Counted from the first letter of the stretch, positions 46,126 through 56,400 are shown. The stretch is DNA of 64,000 nt from Elephas maximus indicus (GCF_024166365.1 NC_064842.1:12061001-12125000); one strand, 5' to 3'. The notes: generated by a model from the sequence alone, not told the origin. Numbers and translations are program-made.

Positions 46126-46184
46126 AAATTTGAAAAAAGAAATTACTTTAGGGCTTTCAAGGGTTCCTACAACACTCTTTACTC

Positions 46185-46235
46185 ACCCTCTCATCACACG
46201 CACCCTCTCATCACACACACCCTCTCATCACATGC
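46185..46235. repeat. 17-bp tandem repeat, three copies
   Basis: ACCCTCTCATCACACGC and two near-identical units follow each other at 46185, 46202 and 46219. A partial fourth unit decays after 46236. Confidence 0.9.
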
Positions 46236-46265
46236 ACCTTCCTATCAGACACACCACGTTACATT

Positions 46266-46618
46266 ATGTTGTTGTTGTTAGCTGTTCCGGAGTCAGCCCA
46301 TGACTCATGACAACGCCATGCACAACGGAAGGAAATGCTGCCTGGTCCTGTAGTATCCCTGTGATGGGTCTGGGATCAGATCATTGTGATCCACACGGAT
46401 TTCACTGACTGATCTTCAGAAGTAGATCGCCAGGCCTTTCTTCCCAGTCCATCTTAATCTGCAAGCTCCACTGAAACCTGTTCAGCATCAGAGCAATATA
46501 CAAGCCTCCACTGATAGAAGGGTGGGGGCTGCACATAAGGTGCACTGGCCGGGAATCAAACCTGGGTCTCCCACACCGAAGGCAAGAATTCTACACTAAA
46601 CTACCAGTGCGTCATATG
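46266..46618 (-). mobile_element. Type C SINE, full length
   Basis: Tail GTTGTTGTTAGCTGTTCCGG at left, body with CAAGCCTCCACTGATAGAAG, and the tRNA-Gly-like head in reverse around 46545-46610 (CCGGGAATCAAACCTGGGTC). The box-B-like segment is close to the functional consensus. Confidence 0.88.
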
Positions 46619-46619
46619 T

Positions 46620-47252
46620 TATATTTTAACCATCTTTTATTTATCCGTGTCATGTTCCCCTAAGCAGACCATGACTCCTATGGCAGATATATGCCCAGTA
46701 CCTAACAGTGCTCAGGACAGTGCAGTAAACATATGAGGAATGCATAGATGAGCCACTTGATCATAAATAACAAACATTTTTAACTGATACATCAAAACTA
46801 TATAATGTGCATCCTATGGTTTCCTAATGCATATGTGACCAGGTCCCACATGACACCTCCATTACTCCATATACTCACTTCAAGGCAGGGCTCAGCACTT
46901 TAATATGCACCAGAAATTGATCAGACTTCTTAATGCATCCATAAAAATGAATACCTTCGTGACAATCTCATGGAAAGGTAGGGAAGAAGGTTGACTTCCT
47001 CATGCCCAAAACTCCTTAAAAATCCCTTAGAAAAATTTTCCTGGAGTCCAAGCTTTCTGCAGCCATGGAGGCTGGAGAACCACCCAAAACTATTGCCCTG
47101 GTATAATCTTTAAACTTTAAATCAAAAATATCCCCCCAAAAGTCTTCTTTAAACCAAACAATAGTTTAATTAGTAAAGGATGCCTTCCTTGAGCATCCTG
47201 CTCTTGTAAAGAACCATCTACATAGAATCAAACTGACAACAGCAACCGAAAA
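46620..47252. other. No recognised feature
   Basis: No repeat or gene was recognised. Confidence 0.35.
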
Positions 47253-47440
47253 ATAAGACAGGAACCCGAGGGGGCAGTGAGTTTATGCTAAGGGGGAGGA
47301 ACGATTCGGAAAAGGAGGCCGAGAATGGTTGCACAACTCGAATAATGTAATCAATGTCACTGAATTGTACATGTAGAAGTCGTTGAATTAGTGAATGTTC
47401 TGCTGTGTATATTTTCAACCACAAAAAATAATTTATAAAA
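47253..47440 (+). repeat. Second copy of the unrecognised repeat tail
   Basis: Aligns with 11145-11282 and 11471-11500: GGGGGAGGAACGATTCGG, CAATGTCACTGAATTGTAC, CTGCTGTGTATATTTTCAAC, then an A-rich end. Only the 3' part is present, and the frame carrying the hydrophobic segment is not preserved. The tail theme resembles that of old L1 3' ends. Confidence 0.7.
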
Positions 47441-47950
47441 TTTTTTACATCCCTTGTAAACTTTTCTCTTTTCCCATGAGATCAACCACCTCACCCCGCT
47501 TCTCTCCCACACCCTTGAACCCAATCTCCTCCTCCTCCTTCCTCAGCCTCTCACCATCTCCCACGTCTGAGGGACACAAGATTCACTCTAACTTGCATCT
47601 GCCCCTCATCACCCAGCCCCACAAACAAATGTGTCACGTGGGGATCCACCCTCCTTAGAAATCTGAACTACACATAAAAAATAAAATTCTCCTGAAGCCT
47701 GTTTTCAGATTGCAAGTTTATAGAGGGGAAGGATGATGTCCATTTAACTGGCCAGACCAATTCCACATCCAAGCTACTTCCTGGGCCTCAAATCCTGACA
47801 GGGTGACTAAAAGGTACTTCACTTTCTTTTGCCAGGCCTGTGACAATCACCTCTCTGTGAAGAAGTGGGAGGAGGCCAGGGTTTGAGCAGAAACTTTTTA
47901 AACGTATTTCAAGCACCTAGAAATATCTCCTACCACGTGGACATAAAACA
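47441..47950. other. No recognised feature
   Basis: Contains a C/T-rich patch near 47520-47560; unassigned. Confidence 0.35.
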
Positions 47951-47954
47951 CTAT

Positions 47955-48175
47955 GAACGTTAAGCGAAGGTTCAGCCAGAGAGGCAGAAGCTGTAGGAGA
48001 CACATGTATATTTAGAGATTTATACAAGAAATGGCTGATACAGTTGTGAGGGCTGGCCAGTCTAAAATCCCTAGGGCAGGGAGTCAGAAAGAGAAGATCA
48101 CGGGCAGGAGGGCAAAACCGTCCCTGGTTGAGAACTACTGGTGTAGACCAGAAGCTCACAGAGATGACACCTCTA
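47955..48175 (-). repeat. LTR-like repeat, family 2, partial
   Basis: GTATATTTAGAGATTTATAC, AAGAAATGGCTGATACAGTTG and GAGGGCTGGCCAGTC match the reverse of the family 2 3' half (compare 14695-14760). Confidence 0.5.
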
Positions 48176-48284
48176 AGGAAAGGGTGGGGGCTACAATGTG
48201 GTCAGCAGAAAGAGAAGGCAGTGGTCTCTCTCCAGGAACAGCCTCATTTTGGACCACAAGGCTCTCTTTCTCACCTTCAGACAC

Positions 48285-48517
48285 ACGAAGCTCCCTTATC
48301 TACCCCTCCCCCTGGCCTGGCGAATTTCTATTTATCCTTCAGAACCCCTGAGCCCCTCAAGTCTAGGAAAGGTACCCCTCCCACACACCCCCTATCAAAG
48401 CGTTCCTTCCACAGTTCCTCCCACCTCTCCGGCGAGACATGAGGGGCTCAGGTACCTCCGACCTTTCAGTTAGCAGCTGAGTACATTAACTGTTTGCACC
48501 ATGCAGGGACTCCTTTT
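48285..48517. repeat. L2-like scrap and a type B SINE scrap
   Basis: Positions 48320-48430 have an L2-like block. Positions 48448-48517 are the reverse of a type B SINE head (CCGACCTTTCAGTTAGCAGC, then CACCATGCAGGGACTCC). The SINE body and tail are absent. Confidence 0.6.
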
Positions 48518-48519
48518 GA

Positions 48520-49735
48520 AATAATAATAAAATCTAAATTATATTATTTATCATGTGCCAGGCACTCTGTTAAAAAAGAATGAAGATGTGAATTCTGAAT
48601 GAGGGTGGATGAATGTTGAATGGAAACATAAAGTAAGTTATGTATTATCCATCCTGGTCAGAACTGTACTGGTTACCCCAGTATTGAGGACACTCCTAAA
48701 TATGCAATGCAAAGCCTAACAATTCTCGCAGCACCAGTACCTTATGGAAATGCATTTTACATTATCTTCTTCATGAGCATAATCTGTCCATCTGTGATAC
48801 AGGGGGCTGTATTTCCGTCTTTAGGAGTTGTGATTAGGAAGGTCAGTATCACGTTTACAACAGGACGGAGTCGCTCGATACCTGTTCTTATTGGGAGAAC
48901 ACAGCCCAGACACTGCATCAACATAAACACAGTCACCGTAGAGCCTTGGAACAGTGGTGAGAGGGTCACCAAATTTTCCCTCCCCCAACAAGCAGCTACT
49001 ATAGGCTCAAAGAGATATTTCTGTTTTGTACTTAGCCTGGATTTTACACAAGGGACTAAAATGTTATATTATTAGAGCCAGATCCATCAAAGCTAATGAG
49101 CCCTCTGCACTTTATGGTTCTTCCTCCCCATCACAGGCTATTACCAGCAGCCCTACAAGCCCTCCCCTCCCTAGAGCTGCCCGCGGGGTCCACCAGATAA
49201 CTCGGGCATGGCTGCCTCCCAGCCCTTCCACAAGCAGCCCAGCACTTAGGTGCAGATGGCCATGCTGAGAACCAATTCATCAGATGCCCCCAAAGAGCCT
49301 AATACAATTAAGGATATGCAGTCTGGAAGAGCCCCAAGCCCAGACAAACGACCCAGCGCTCTCCATGGAGGCCTTCCCAAGGGAACTGGCTCAGCCCCAT
49401 CCTCCGGTGGAAAGAGCGGTGACCTAGAAGGAAAGGGACAGGCGTGTTCCTGCAAAGGGCCCAGCGGCCATTTTGAAATTACACAAGGAAAGCAGATGGA
49501 GGAACAACGTCAAATGAATATTCATCAAAAGAAAATCAATTATCCACCGTGTGTGCCATCTGCCCTACCACCCCAACTTAGCCCACAGCCCTGAGACACA
49601 GGCGGGCATCCACAGAGGCCAAAGGTCCAGCGCCATACCTGAAATTTTGGCACACCTGACCTTAAAAGAACAAAATGTCTTGTGCTGTGACCTTTAAAAC
49701 AGGAATCAAAGCCAGAGGAAGACAGCATGGCACAG
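48520..49735. other. No gene recognised; longest frame 122 aa
   Basis: A plus-strand frame at 48707-49075 begins MQSLTILAAPVPYGNAFYII and has a hydrophobic start, but no family was recognised and it lacks a clear context. Positions 49140-49450 are locally GC-rich, without a CpG-rich promoter-like pattern I could confirm by eye. Confidence 0.3.
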
Positions 49736-49737
49736 CT

Positions 49738-49935
49738 GAAAGAGCAAAGCCCTCCTTCTAGGAAGTCAGTCTGGCCTGGGCTCAGAGCCCAGCCTCTGAC
49801 CCTTCTTCGCTCTTGCCCTCAGCTCTGATTACGCTGGACAGGTCACCAGCCTCTGTGCCTCACTGTCCTCACCTGCACAATAGGAATCGTATCTACCTGA
49901 GGGTGTAGGGGTGGGAGTAAGTGAAATAACAAATA
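49738..49935 (+). repeat. MIR SINE
   Basis: Sense MIR from head AGCATGGCACAGCTGAAAG to TGCCTCACTGTCCTCACC and CACAATAGGAATCGTATC. Confidence 0.75.
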
Positions 49936-49954
49936 TGAAAACACGGTCAAAAAA

Positions 49955-50341
49955 AAATCGAACCTGTTGCTGTCAGGCCAATTCCGACTCACGGCAACCC
50001 CACATGTTACAGTGTAGAACTGTGCTCCATAGGGTTTTCTTGGCTGTAATCTTTATGGGAAACCCTGGTGGCGTGGTGGTTAAGTGCTATGGCTGCAAAC
50101 CAAGGGGTCAGCAGTTCAAATCCACCAGGTGCTCCTTGGAAACTCTATGGGGTTGCTGTGAGTCGGACTCGTCCTATAGGGTTGCTGTGAGTCGGACTCG
50201 ACAGCACTGGGTTTGGTTTTTGGGTTTTAATCTTTATGGAAGCAGATCTCCAGGCCTTTCTTCTGCTGTGCTGTTGAGTGGGCTCAAACTGCCAACCTGT
50301 CGGTTAATAGTCAAGCACAAACCATTTGCCCCACCCAGGGA
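49955..50341 (-). mobile_element. Long SINE split by another SINE
   Basis: Outer reverse SINE: left part 49955-50058 (tail GTTGCTGTCAGGCCAATTCC), right part 50240-50341 (AAGCAGATCTCCAGGCC to the head end CCACCCAGGGAC). Removing the inner SINE restores one element. Confidence 0.93.
50059..50227 (+). mobile_element. Type A AfroSINE inserted in a SINE
   Basis: Head AAACCCTGGTGGCGTGG. Flanked by TAATCTTTATGG at 50047-50058 and 50228-50239 (exact 12 bp). Internally, GGGTTGCTGTGAGTCGGACTC occurs twice in tandem (near 50152 and 50179), replacing the usual ACTCTGTCC segment. Confidence 0.95.
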
Positions 50342-50470
50342 CCTGGAAGCATAGTAGGAATTGAACAAATATTAGTTCCTCCTGCCACCCACGGATAGCA
50401 TGTTACAGGGAGAAACTGAATTTGCAAGCATCGAAACCATTTAAACCAAGTGTCTGGTGAGAGAAGATCT

Positions 50471-50808
50471 GGGCAGTGGTGATTCAGTGGTAGAACTCTC
50501 GCCTTCCCTGTGGGAAACCAAGGCTCAGTTCCCAGGCAATGCACCTCAAGCACAGCCACCTGTCAGCAGAGGCTTGTGTGTTGCCACAATGCTGAGCACG
50601 TTTCAGTGAAGCTTCCAAACTAAGACAGACTAGGATGAAAGACCAGGAGATCTACTTCTGGAAATCAGCCAGTGAAAATCCCATGGATCACAACGATCCA
50701 AGCCACAGCTCATCATGGGGATGGTGCAGGACCAGGCAGCGTTTCATTCCGTTGTGTGTGGGTTCCCCACGAGTCGGGGCCCTGACTCTGCAGCTGCCAA
50801 CAATAACA
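50471..50808 (+). mobile_element. Type C SINE, full length, sense
   Basis: Head GGGCAGTGGTGATTCAGTGG, then TAGAACTCTCGCCTTCCC and GTTCCCAGGCAATGCACC, which reads like tRNA-Gly. Body: GAGGCTTGTGTGTTGCC, GACTAAGACAGACTAGG-like block at 50620-50635. Tail: CAGGACCAGGCAGCGTTTC, ending in (AAC)n-like sequence near 50800. It combines a tRNA-like promoter with an RTE-matched body and tail. Confidence 0.92.
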
Positions 50809-50886
50809 AAGTGAGAGAAAAAGGTACGTGATTCCTCAAAGTTGATGGCTCCAACATAGGACTTTTCACGGCGCTAAGACATACTT

Positions 50887-51046
50887 GGAGCTCTGGTGGC
50901 ATAGCGGTTAAGAGCTCAGGCTGTTAACCAAAAGGTCAGCAGTTCGAATCCACCAGCCACTCCTTGGAACCCCTATGGGGCAGTTCTACTCTGTCGTATA
51001 AGGTCACTCTGAGTTGAAATCAACTCATCGGCAATGGATTTTGGGT
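50887..51046 (+). mobile_element. Type A AfroSINE, first of two at one target
   Basis: Head GGAGCTCTGGTGGCATAGC, anticodon-arm-like GGCTGTTAACCAAAAGGTC (the closest of all copies to tRNA-Asn). Flanked by AAGACATACTT at 50876-50886 and 51047-51057. Confidence 0.95.
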
Positions 51047-51057
51047 AAGACATACTT

Positions 51058-51275
51058 AGAAGGAACTGTGGTGGCACAGTGCTTAAACACTCGACTGCTA
51101 ACCAAAGGTGAGCAGTTCAAACCCACTAGCCACTTCACCTAGCCACTTCGTGAGAAAAAAGACCTAGCGATCTGCTCCCAGAAAGATTACAGCCTAGGAA
51201 ACCCTATGGGGTAGCTCAGCTCTGTCATATATAGTTGCAATGAGTTGGAATCAACTCCACTGCACACGACAAAAT
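51058..51275 (+). mobile_element. Type A AfroSINE, long form, second at the same target
   Basis: Head GGAACTGTGGTGGCACAG; an internal duplication of CTAGCCACTTC lies near 51127-51151. Flanked by AAGACATACTT at 51047-51057 and 51276-51286. Confidence 0.95.
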
Positions 51276-51286
51276 AAGACATACTT

Positions 51287-51756
51287 AGAGGATTTGACAT
51301 TAACATGTTTCTTGGCTATTTTTCAGGCTTTATTTTAAATAATATAGCTCCCTTTCAAGGATCCTTTTTTCCTACATCCAGAGCTATAACATGGAAAAGG
51401 CCATCAGGGTACTGCCCAGAGCTAAAAACTTTAGATGACCCAAAATTATAAATTATGCTTTTAAAGAGTTTTACAAAATGGCAGAGATTAATGGAACTGC
51501 AGACCCAAGGTCAAGAGCAGGGACCCCCCTCTGAATAACGGCTCCTTTTTGAGCTCAGGGACTGCCGCCTCCCCAGCCTCCTTTCCCCACCCGTCACTGT
51601 GTTAACTAGATGCCTTGAATCTAACGTTTTCTCCCTTTCCCTGCCTCATCCCCCCACTTCCATGGCGGGCGGGCAAAATAACCAGTTAAGTCTCTGCTTG
51701 GCCCCAAGTTGGTATTCCTTGGCCTGTACCAGAATCCCTATTCCCACCTTTCACAT
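51287..51756. other. No recognised feature
   Basis: Host sequence 5' of the long L1. Nothing was recognised. The last bases (51749-51764) include a putative target duplication of the older SINE at 58317. Confidence 0.4.
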
Positions 51757-51770
51757 AAAACCATTGCTGA

Positions 51771-51995
51771 GGGGAGGCGGGGCCAAGATGGCTGACCAGG
51801 TAGACGTTACCTCGGATCCCTCTTGCAACAAAGACTCGGAAAAAGAAGTGAATCGATCACATACATAACAATCTACGAACCCTAAACAACAAACACAGAT
51901 TTAAAGAGTTGACCTGAATGACAGAGATGGAGAACGAACAAATACGGGGAAGCAGTGACTGTTTTCGGAGTCTGGAGCCAGCGTCCCAGTCAGTG
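51771..51995 (+). promoter_or_regulatory. L1 5' UTR (short) with YY1-like site
   Basis: GCCAAGATGGC at 51782-51792 is the YY1-binding motif found at the same place in L1 5' ends of other mammals, where it sets the transcription start. Only about 225 nt separate the 5' end from the likely ORF1 start at 51996; L1 5' UTRs are commonly several hundred nt or more. No CpG-rich block is present. Confidence 0.75.
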
Positions 51996-53027
51996 ATGGC
52001 TCGGAGACAGCAGTCCATATCAAACCACATAAAGAAGCAGACCATGACAGCTTCTACAACCCCCCAAACAAAAGAATCAAAATCTTTCCCAAATGAAGAT
52101 ACAATCCTGGAATTATCAGATACAGAATATAAAAAACTAATTTACAGAATGCTTCAAGACATCAGGGATGACCTCAGAAATGAAATAAGGCAAACTGCAG
52201 AAAAAGCCAAGGAACACACTGATAAAACAGTTGAAGAACTCAAAAAGATTATTCAAGAACATAGTGGAAAAATTAATAAGTTGCAAGAATCCATAGAGAG
52301 ACAGCATGCAGAAACCCAAAAGATTAACAATAAAATTACAGAATTAAACAATGCAATAGGAAGTCAGAGGAGCAGACTCGAGCAATTAGAATGCAGACTG
52401 GGAAATCTGGAGGACCAAGGAATTCACACCCACATAGCTGAAAAAAAAAAATCAGATAAAAGAATTAAAAAAAATGAAGAAACCCTAAGAATCATGTGGG
52501 ACTCTGTCAAGAAGGATAACTTGCGTGTGATTGGCGTCCCAGAACAGGGAGGGAGGACAGAAAACACAGAGAAAATAGTTGAAGATCTGCTGACAGAAAA
52601 CTTCCCTGACATCATGAAAGACGAAAGGATATCTATCCAAGATGCTCATCGAACCCCATTTAAGATTGATCCAAAAAGAAAAACACCAAGACATATTATC
52701 ATCACACTTGCCAAAACCAAAGATAAAGAGAAAATTTTAAAAGCAGCCAGGGAGAAAAGAAAGGTCTCCTTCAAGGGAGAATCAATAAGAATAAGTTCAG
52801 ACTACTCAGCAGAAACCATGCAGGCAAGAAGGCAATGGGATGACATATACAGAGCGCTGAAGGAGAAAAACTGCCAGCCAAGGATCATATATCCAGCAAA
52901 ACTCTCTCTGAAATATGAAGGTGAAATTAAGATATTTACAGATAAACACAAGCTTAGAGAATCTGCAAAAACCAAACCAAAGCTACAAGAAATACTAAAG
53001 GAAATTGTTTGGTCAGAAAACCGATAA
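51918..53027 (+). CDS. L1 ORF1 protein, open frame intact
   Basis: RNA-binding chaperone that coats L1 RNA in cytoplasmic particles as a trimer. The full frame is 369 aa. An ATG at 51996 (residue 27, MARRQQS) aligns better with known ORF1 starts and would give 343 aa, close to the human length of 338. From the first Met: heptad-like coiled coil about 71-167, which forms the trimer stalk; RNA-recognition domain about 190-288 (NLRVIGVPE 201-209, TPRHIIITLA 256-265, AREKRKVSFKG 277-287); C-terminal domain about 289-365 (SAETMQARRQW 297-307, YPAKLS 325-330). No stop or frameshift. Intactness suggests a fairly recent insertion, though whether it is translated is unknown. Confidence 0.95.
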   Translation: MTEMENEQIRGSSDCFRSLEPASQSVMARRQQSISNHIKKQTMTASTTPQTKESKSFPNEDTILELSDTEYKKLIYRMLQDIRDDLRNEIRQTAEKAKEHTDKTVEELKKIIQEHSGKINKLQESIERQHAETQKINNKITELNNAIGSQRSRLEQLECRLGNLEDQGIHTHIAEKKKSDKRIKKNEETLRIMWDSVKKDNLRVIGVPEQGGRTENTEKIVEDLLTENFPDIMKDERISIQDAHRTPFKIDPKRKTPRHIIITLAKTKDKEKILKAAREKRKVSFKGESIRISSDYSAETMQARRQWDDIYRALKEKNCQPRIIYPAKLSLKYEGEIKIFTDKHKLRESAKTKPKLQEILKEIVWSENR

Positions 53028-53484
53028 CATCAGATACCAGCACAACACAAGGTCACAAAACAGAACATCCTGGTATCAACTCAAATAGGGAAATCACAAA
53101 AACAAATTAAGATTAATTAAAAAAAAAAAAAAGCTCATAACAGGGAATCATTGAAGTCAATACGTAAAAGATCACAATAATCAAGAAGAGGGACTAAATA
53201 CACGTGGCATAGAACTGCCATATGGAAAGTGATACAAGGTGATATAGGACAATACAAGTTAGGTTTTTACTCAGAAAAATAGGGGTAAATGTTAAGGTAA
53301 CCACAAAGAGGTATAACAACTCCATAACTCAAAATAAAAGCCAAGAAAAACGTAACGACTCAACAAACATAAAGTCAAATACTATGAAAATGAGGATCTC
53401 ACAATTTACTAAGAAAAACGTCTCAGCACAAAAAAGTAAGTGGAAAAATGAAATTGTCAACAATACATATAAAAAGGCATCAAA
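53028..53484 (+). other. Long spacer between L1 ORF1 and ORF2
   Basis: 457 nt of A-rich, non-coding sequence, with an A run at 53120-53133. Human L1 has a 63-nt spacer. Several in-frame stops lie in all frames. It may hold signals for starting ORF2 translation, but none can be identified by eye. Confidence 0.8.
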
Positions 53485-56400
53485 ATGACAACACTAAACA
53501 CTTACTTATCTATAATTACGCTGAATGTAAATGGACTAAATGCACCAATAAAGAGACAGAGAGTCTCAGACTGGATAAAGAAACACGATCCATCTATATG
53601 CTGCCTACAAGAGACGCACCTTAGACTTAGAGACACAAACAAACTAAAACTCAAAGGATGGAAAAAATATATCAAGCAAACAATAAGCAAAAAAGAAGAG
53701 GAGTAGCAATATTAATTTCTGACAAAATAGACTTTAGACTTAAATCCACCACAAAGGATAAAGAAGGACACTACATAATGATTAAAGGGACAATTGACCA
53801 GGAAGATATAACCATATTAAATATTTATGCACCCAATGACAGGGCTGCAAGATACATAAATCAAATTTTAACAGAACTGAAAAGTGAGATAGACACCTCC
53901 ACAATTATAGTAGGAGACTTCAACACACCACTTTCGGAGAAGGACAGGACATCCAGTAAGAAGCTCAACAGAGACACGGAAGACCTAATTACAACAATCA
54001 ACCAACTTGACCTCATTGACTTATACAGAACTCTCCACCCAACTGCTGCAAAATATACTTTTTTTTCTAGCGCACATGGAACATTCTCTAGAATAGACCA
54101 CATATTAGGTCATGAAACAAACCTTTGCAGAATCCAAAACATCGAAATATTACAAAGCATCTTCTCAGACCACAAGGCAATAAAAGTAGAAATTAATAAC
54201 AGAAAAACTAGGGAAAAGAAATCAAATACTTGGAAACTGAACAATACCCTCCTGAAAAAAGACTGGGTTATAGAAGACATCAAGGAGGGAATAAGGAAAT
54301 TCATAGAATGCAACGAGAATGAAAATACTTCCTATCAAAACCTCTGGGACACAGCAAAAGCAGTGCTCAGAGGCCAATTTATATTGATAAATGCACACAT
54401 ACAAAAAGAAGAAAGAGCCAAAATCAGAGAACTGTCCCGACAACTTGAACAAATAGAATTTGAGCAATAAAAGAATCCATCAGGCACCAGAAGAAAACAA
54501 ATCATAAAAATTAGAGCTGAACTAAATGAGTTAGAGAACAGAAAAACAATTGAAAGAATTAACAAAGCCAAAAGCTGGTTCTTTGAAAAAATTAACAAAA
54601 TTGATAAACCATTGGCTAGACTGACTAAAGAAATACAGGAAAGGAAACAAATAACCCAAATAAGAAACGAGAAGGGCCACATCACAACACACCCAACTGA
54701 AATTAAAAGAATCATATCAGATTATTACGAAAAATTGTACTCTAACAAATTTGCAAACCTAGAAGAAATGGATGAATTCCTGGAAAAACACTACCTACCT
54801 ACCTAACACATTCAGAAGTAGAACAACTAAATAGACCCATAACAAGAACAGAGATTGAAATGGTAATCAAAAAACTCCCAACAAAAAAAAGCCCTGGCCC
54901 AGACGGCTTCACTGCAGAGTTCTACCAAACTTTCAGAGAAGAGTTAACACCACTACTACTAAAGGTACTTCAAAGCATAGAAAATGACGGAATACTACCC
55001 AACTCATTCTATGAAGCCACCATCTCCCTGATACCAAAACCAGGTAAAGACATCACAAAAAAAGAAAATTACAGACCTATATCCCTAATGAACATAGATG
55101 CAAAAATCCTCAACAAAATTCTAGCCAATAGAATTGAACAACATATCAAAAAAATAATTCACCACGATCAAGTGGGATTTATACCAGGTATGCAAGGCTG
55201 GTTTAATATTAGAAAAACCATTAATGTAATCCACCATATAAATAAAACAAAAGACAAAAACCACATGATCTTACCAATTGATGCAGAAAAGGCATTTGAC
55301 AAAGTCCAACACCCATTTATGATAAAAACTCTCACCAAAATAGGAATTGAAGGAAAATTCTTCAACATAATAAAGGGCATCTATTTTTTTTATACAAAGC
55401 CAACAGCCAACATCACTCTAAATGGAGAGAACCTGAAAGCATTTCCCTTGAGTACGGGAACCAGACAAGGATGCCCTTTATCATCGCTCTTATTCAACAT
55501 TGTGCTAGAAGTCCTAGCCAGAGCAATTAGGCTAGACAAAGAAATAAAGGGCATCCGGATTGGCAAGGAGGAAGTAAAATTATCTCTATTTGCAGATGAC
55601 ATGATCTTATACACAGAAAACCCCAACGAATCCTCCAGAAAACTACTGAAACTAATAGAAGAGTTTGGCAGAGTCTCAGGTTATAAGATAAACATACAAA
55701 AATCACTTGGATTCCTCTACATCAACAAAAAGAACATCGAAGAGGAAATAACCAAATCAATACCATTCATAGTAGCCCCCAAGAAGATAAAATACTTAGG
55801 AATAAATCTTACCAAGGATGTAAAACACCTATACAAAGAAAACTACAAAGCTCTACTACAAGAAATTAAAAAGGACATACTTAAGTGGAAAAACACACCT
55901 TGCTCATGGATAGGAAGACTTAACATAGTAAAAATGTCTATTCTACCAAAAGCCATCTATACATACAATGCACTTCCGATCCAAATTCCAATGTCATTTT
56001 TTAAGGTGATAGAGAAACAAATCACCAACTTCATATAGAAGGGAAAGAAGCCTCAGATAAGCAAAGCATTACTGAAAAAGAAGAAGAAAGTGGGAGGCCT
56101 CACTTTACCTGATTTCAGAACCTATTATACAGCCACAGTAGTCAAAACAGCCTGGTACTGGTACAACAACAGACACATAGACCAGTGGAACAGAATTGAG
56201 AACCCAGATTTAAATCCAACCACATATGAGCAGCTGATATTTGACAAAGGCCCAGTGTCAGTTAATTGGGGAAAAGATAGTCTTTTTAACAAATGGTGCT
56301 GGCATAACTGGATATCCATTTGCAAAAAAATGAAACAGGACCCATACCTCACACCATGCACAAAAACTAACTCCAAGTGGATCAAAGACCTAAACATAAA

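Noticed and set aside
46185..46260. Possible CRISPR-like array (short repeated units)
   Set aside because: Units are directly adjacent with no spacers and the genome is mammalian; it is a simple tandem repeat.
48707..49075. 122-codon open frame with a hydrophobic start
   Set aside because: No recognised family, no neighbouring gene signals, and the opposite strand has a comparable frame. Frames of this size occur by chance in this composition.
50905..50960. Possible tRNA-Asn gene
   Set aside because: Part of a SINE; stem pairing is imperfect and the same text recurs in many copies.
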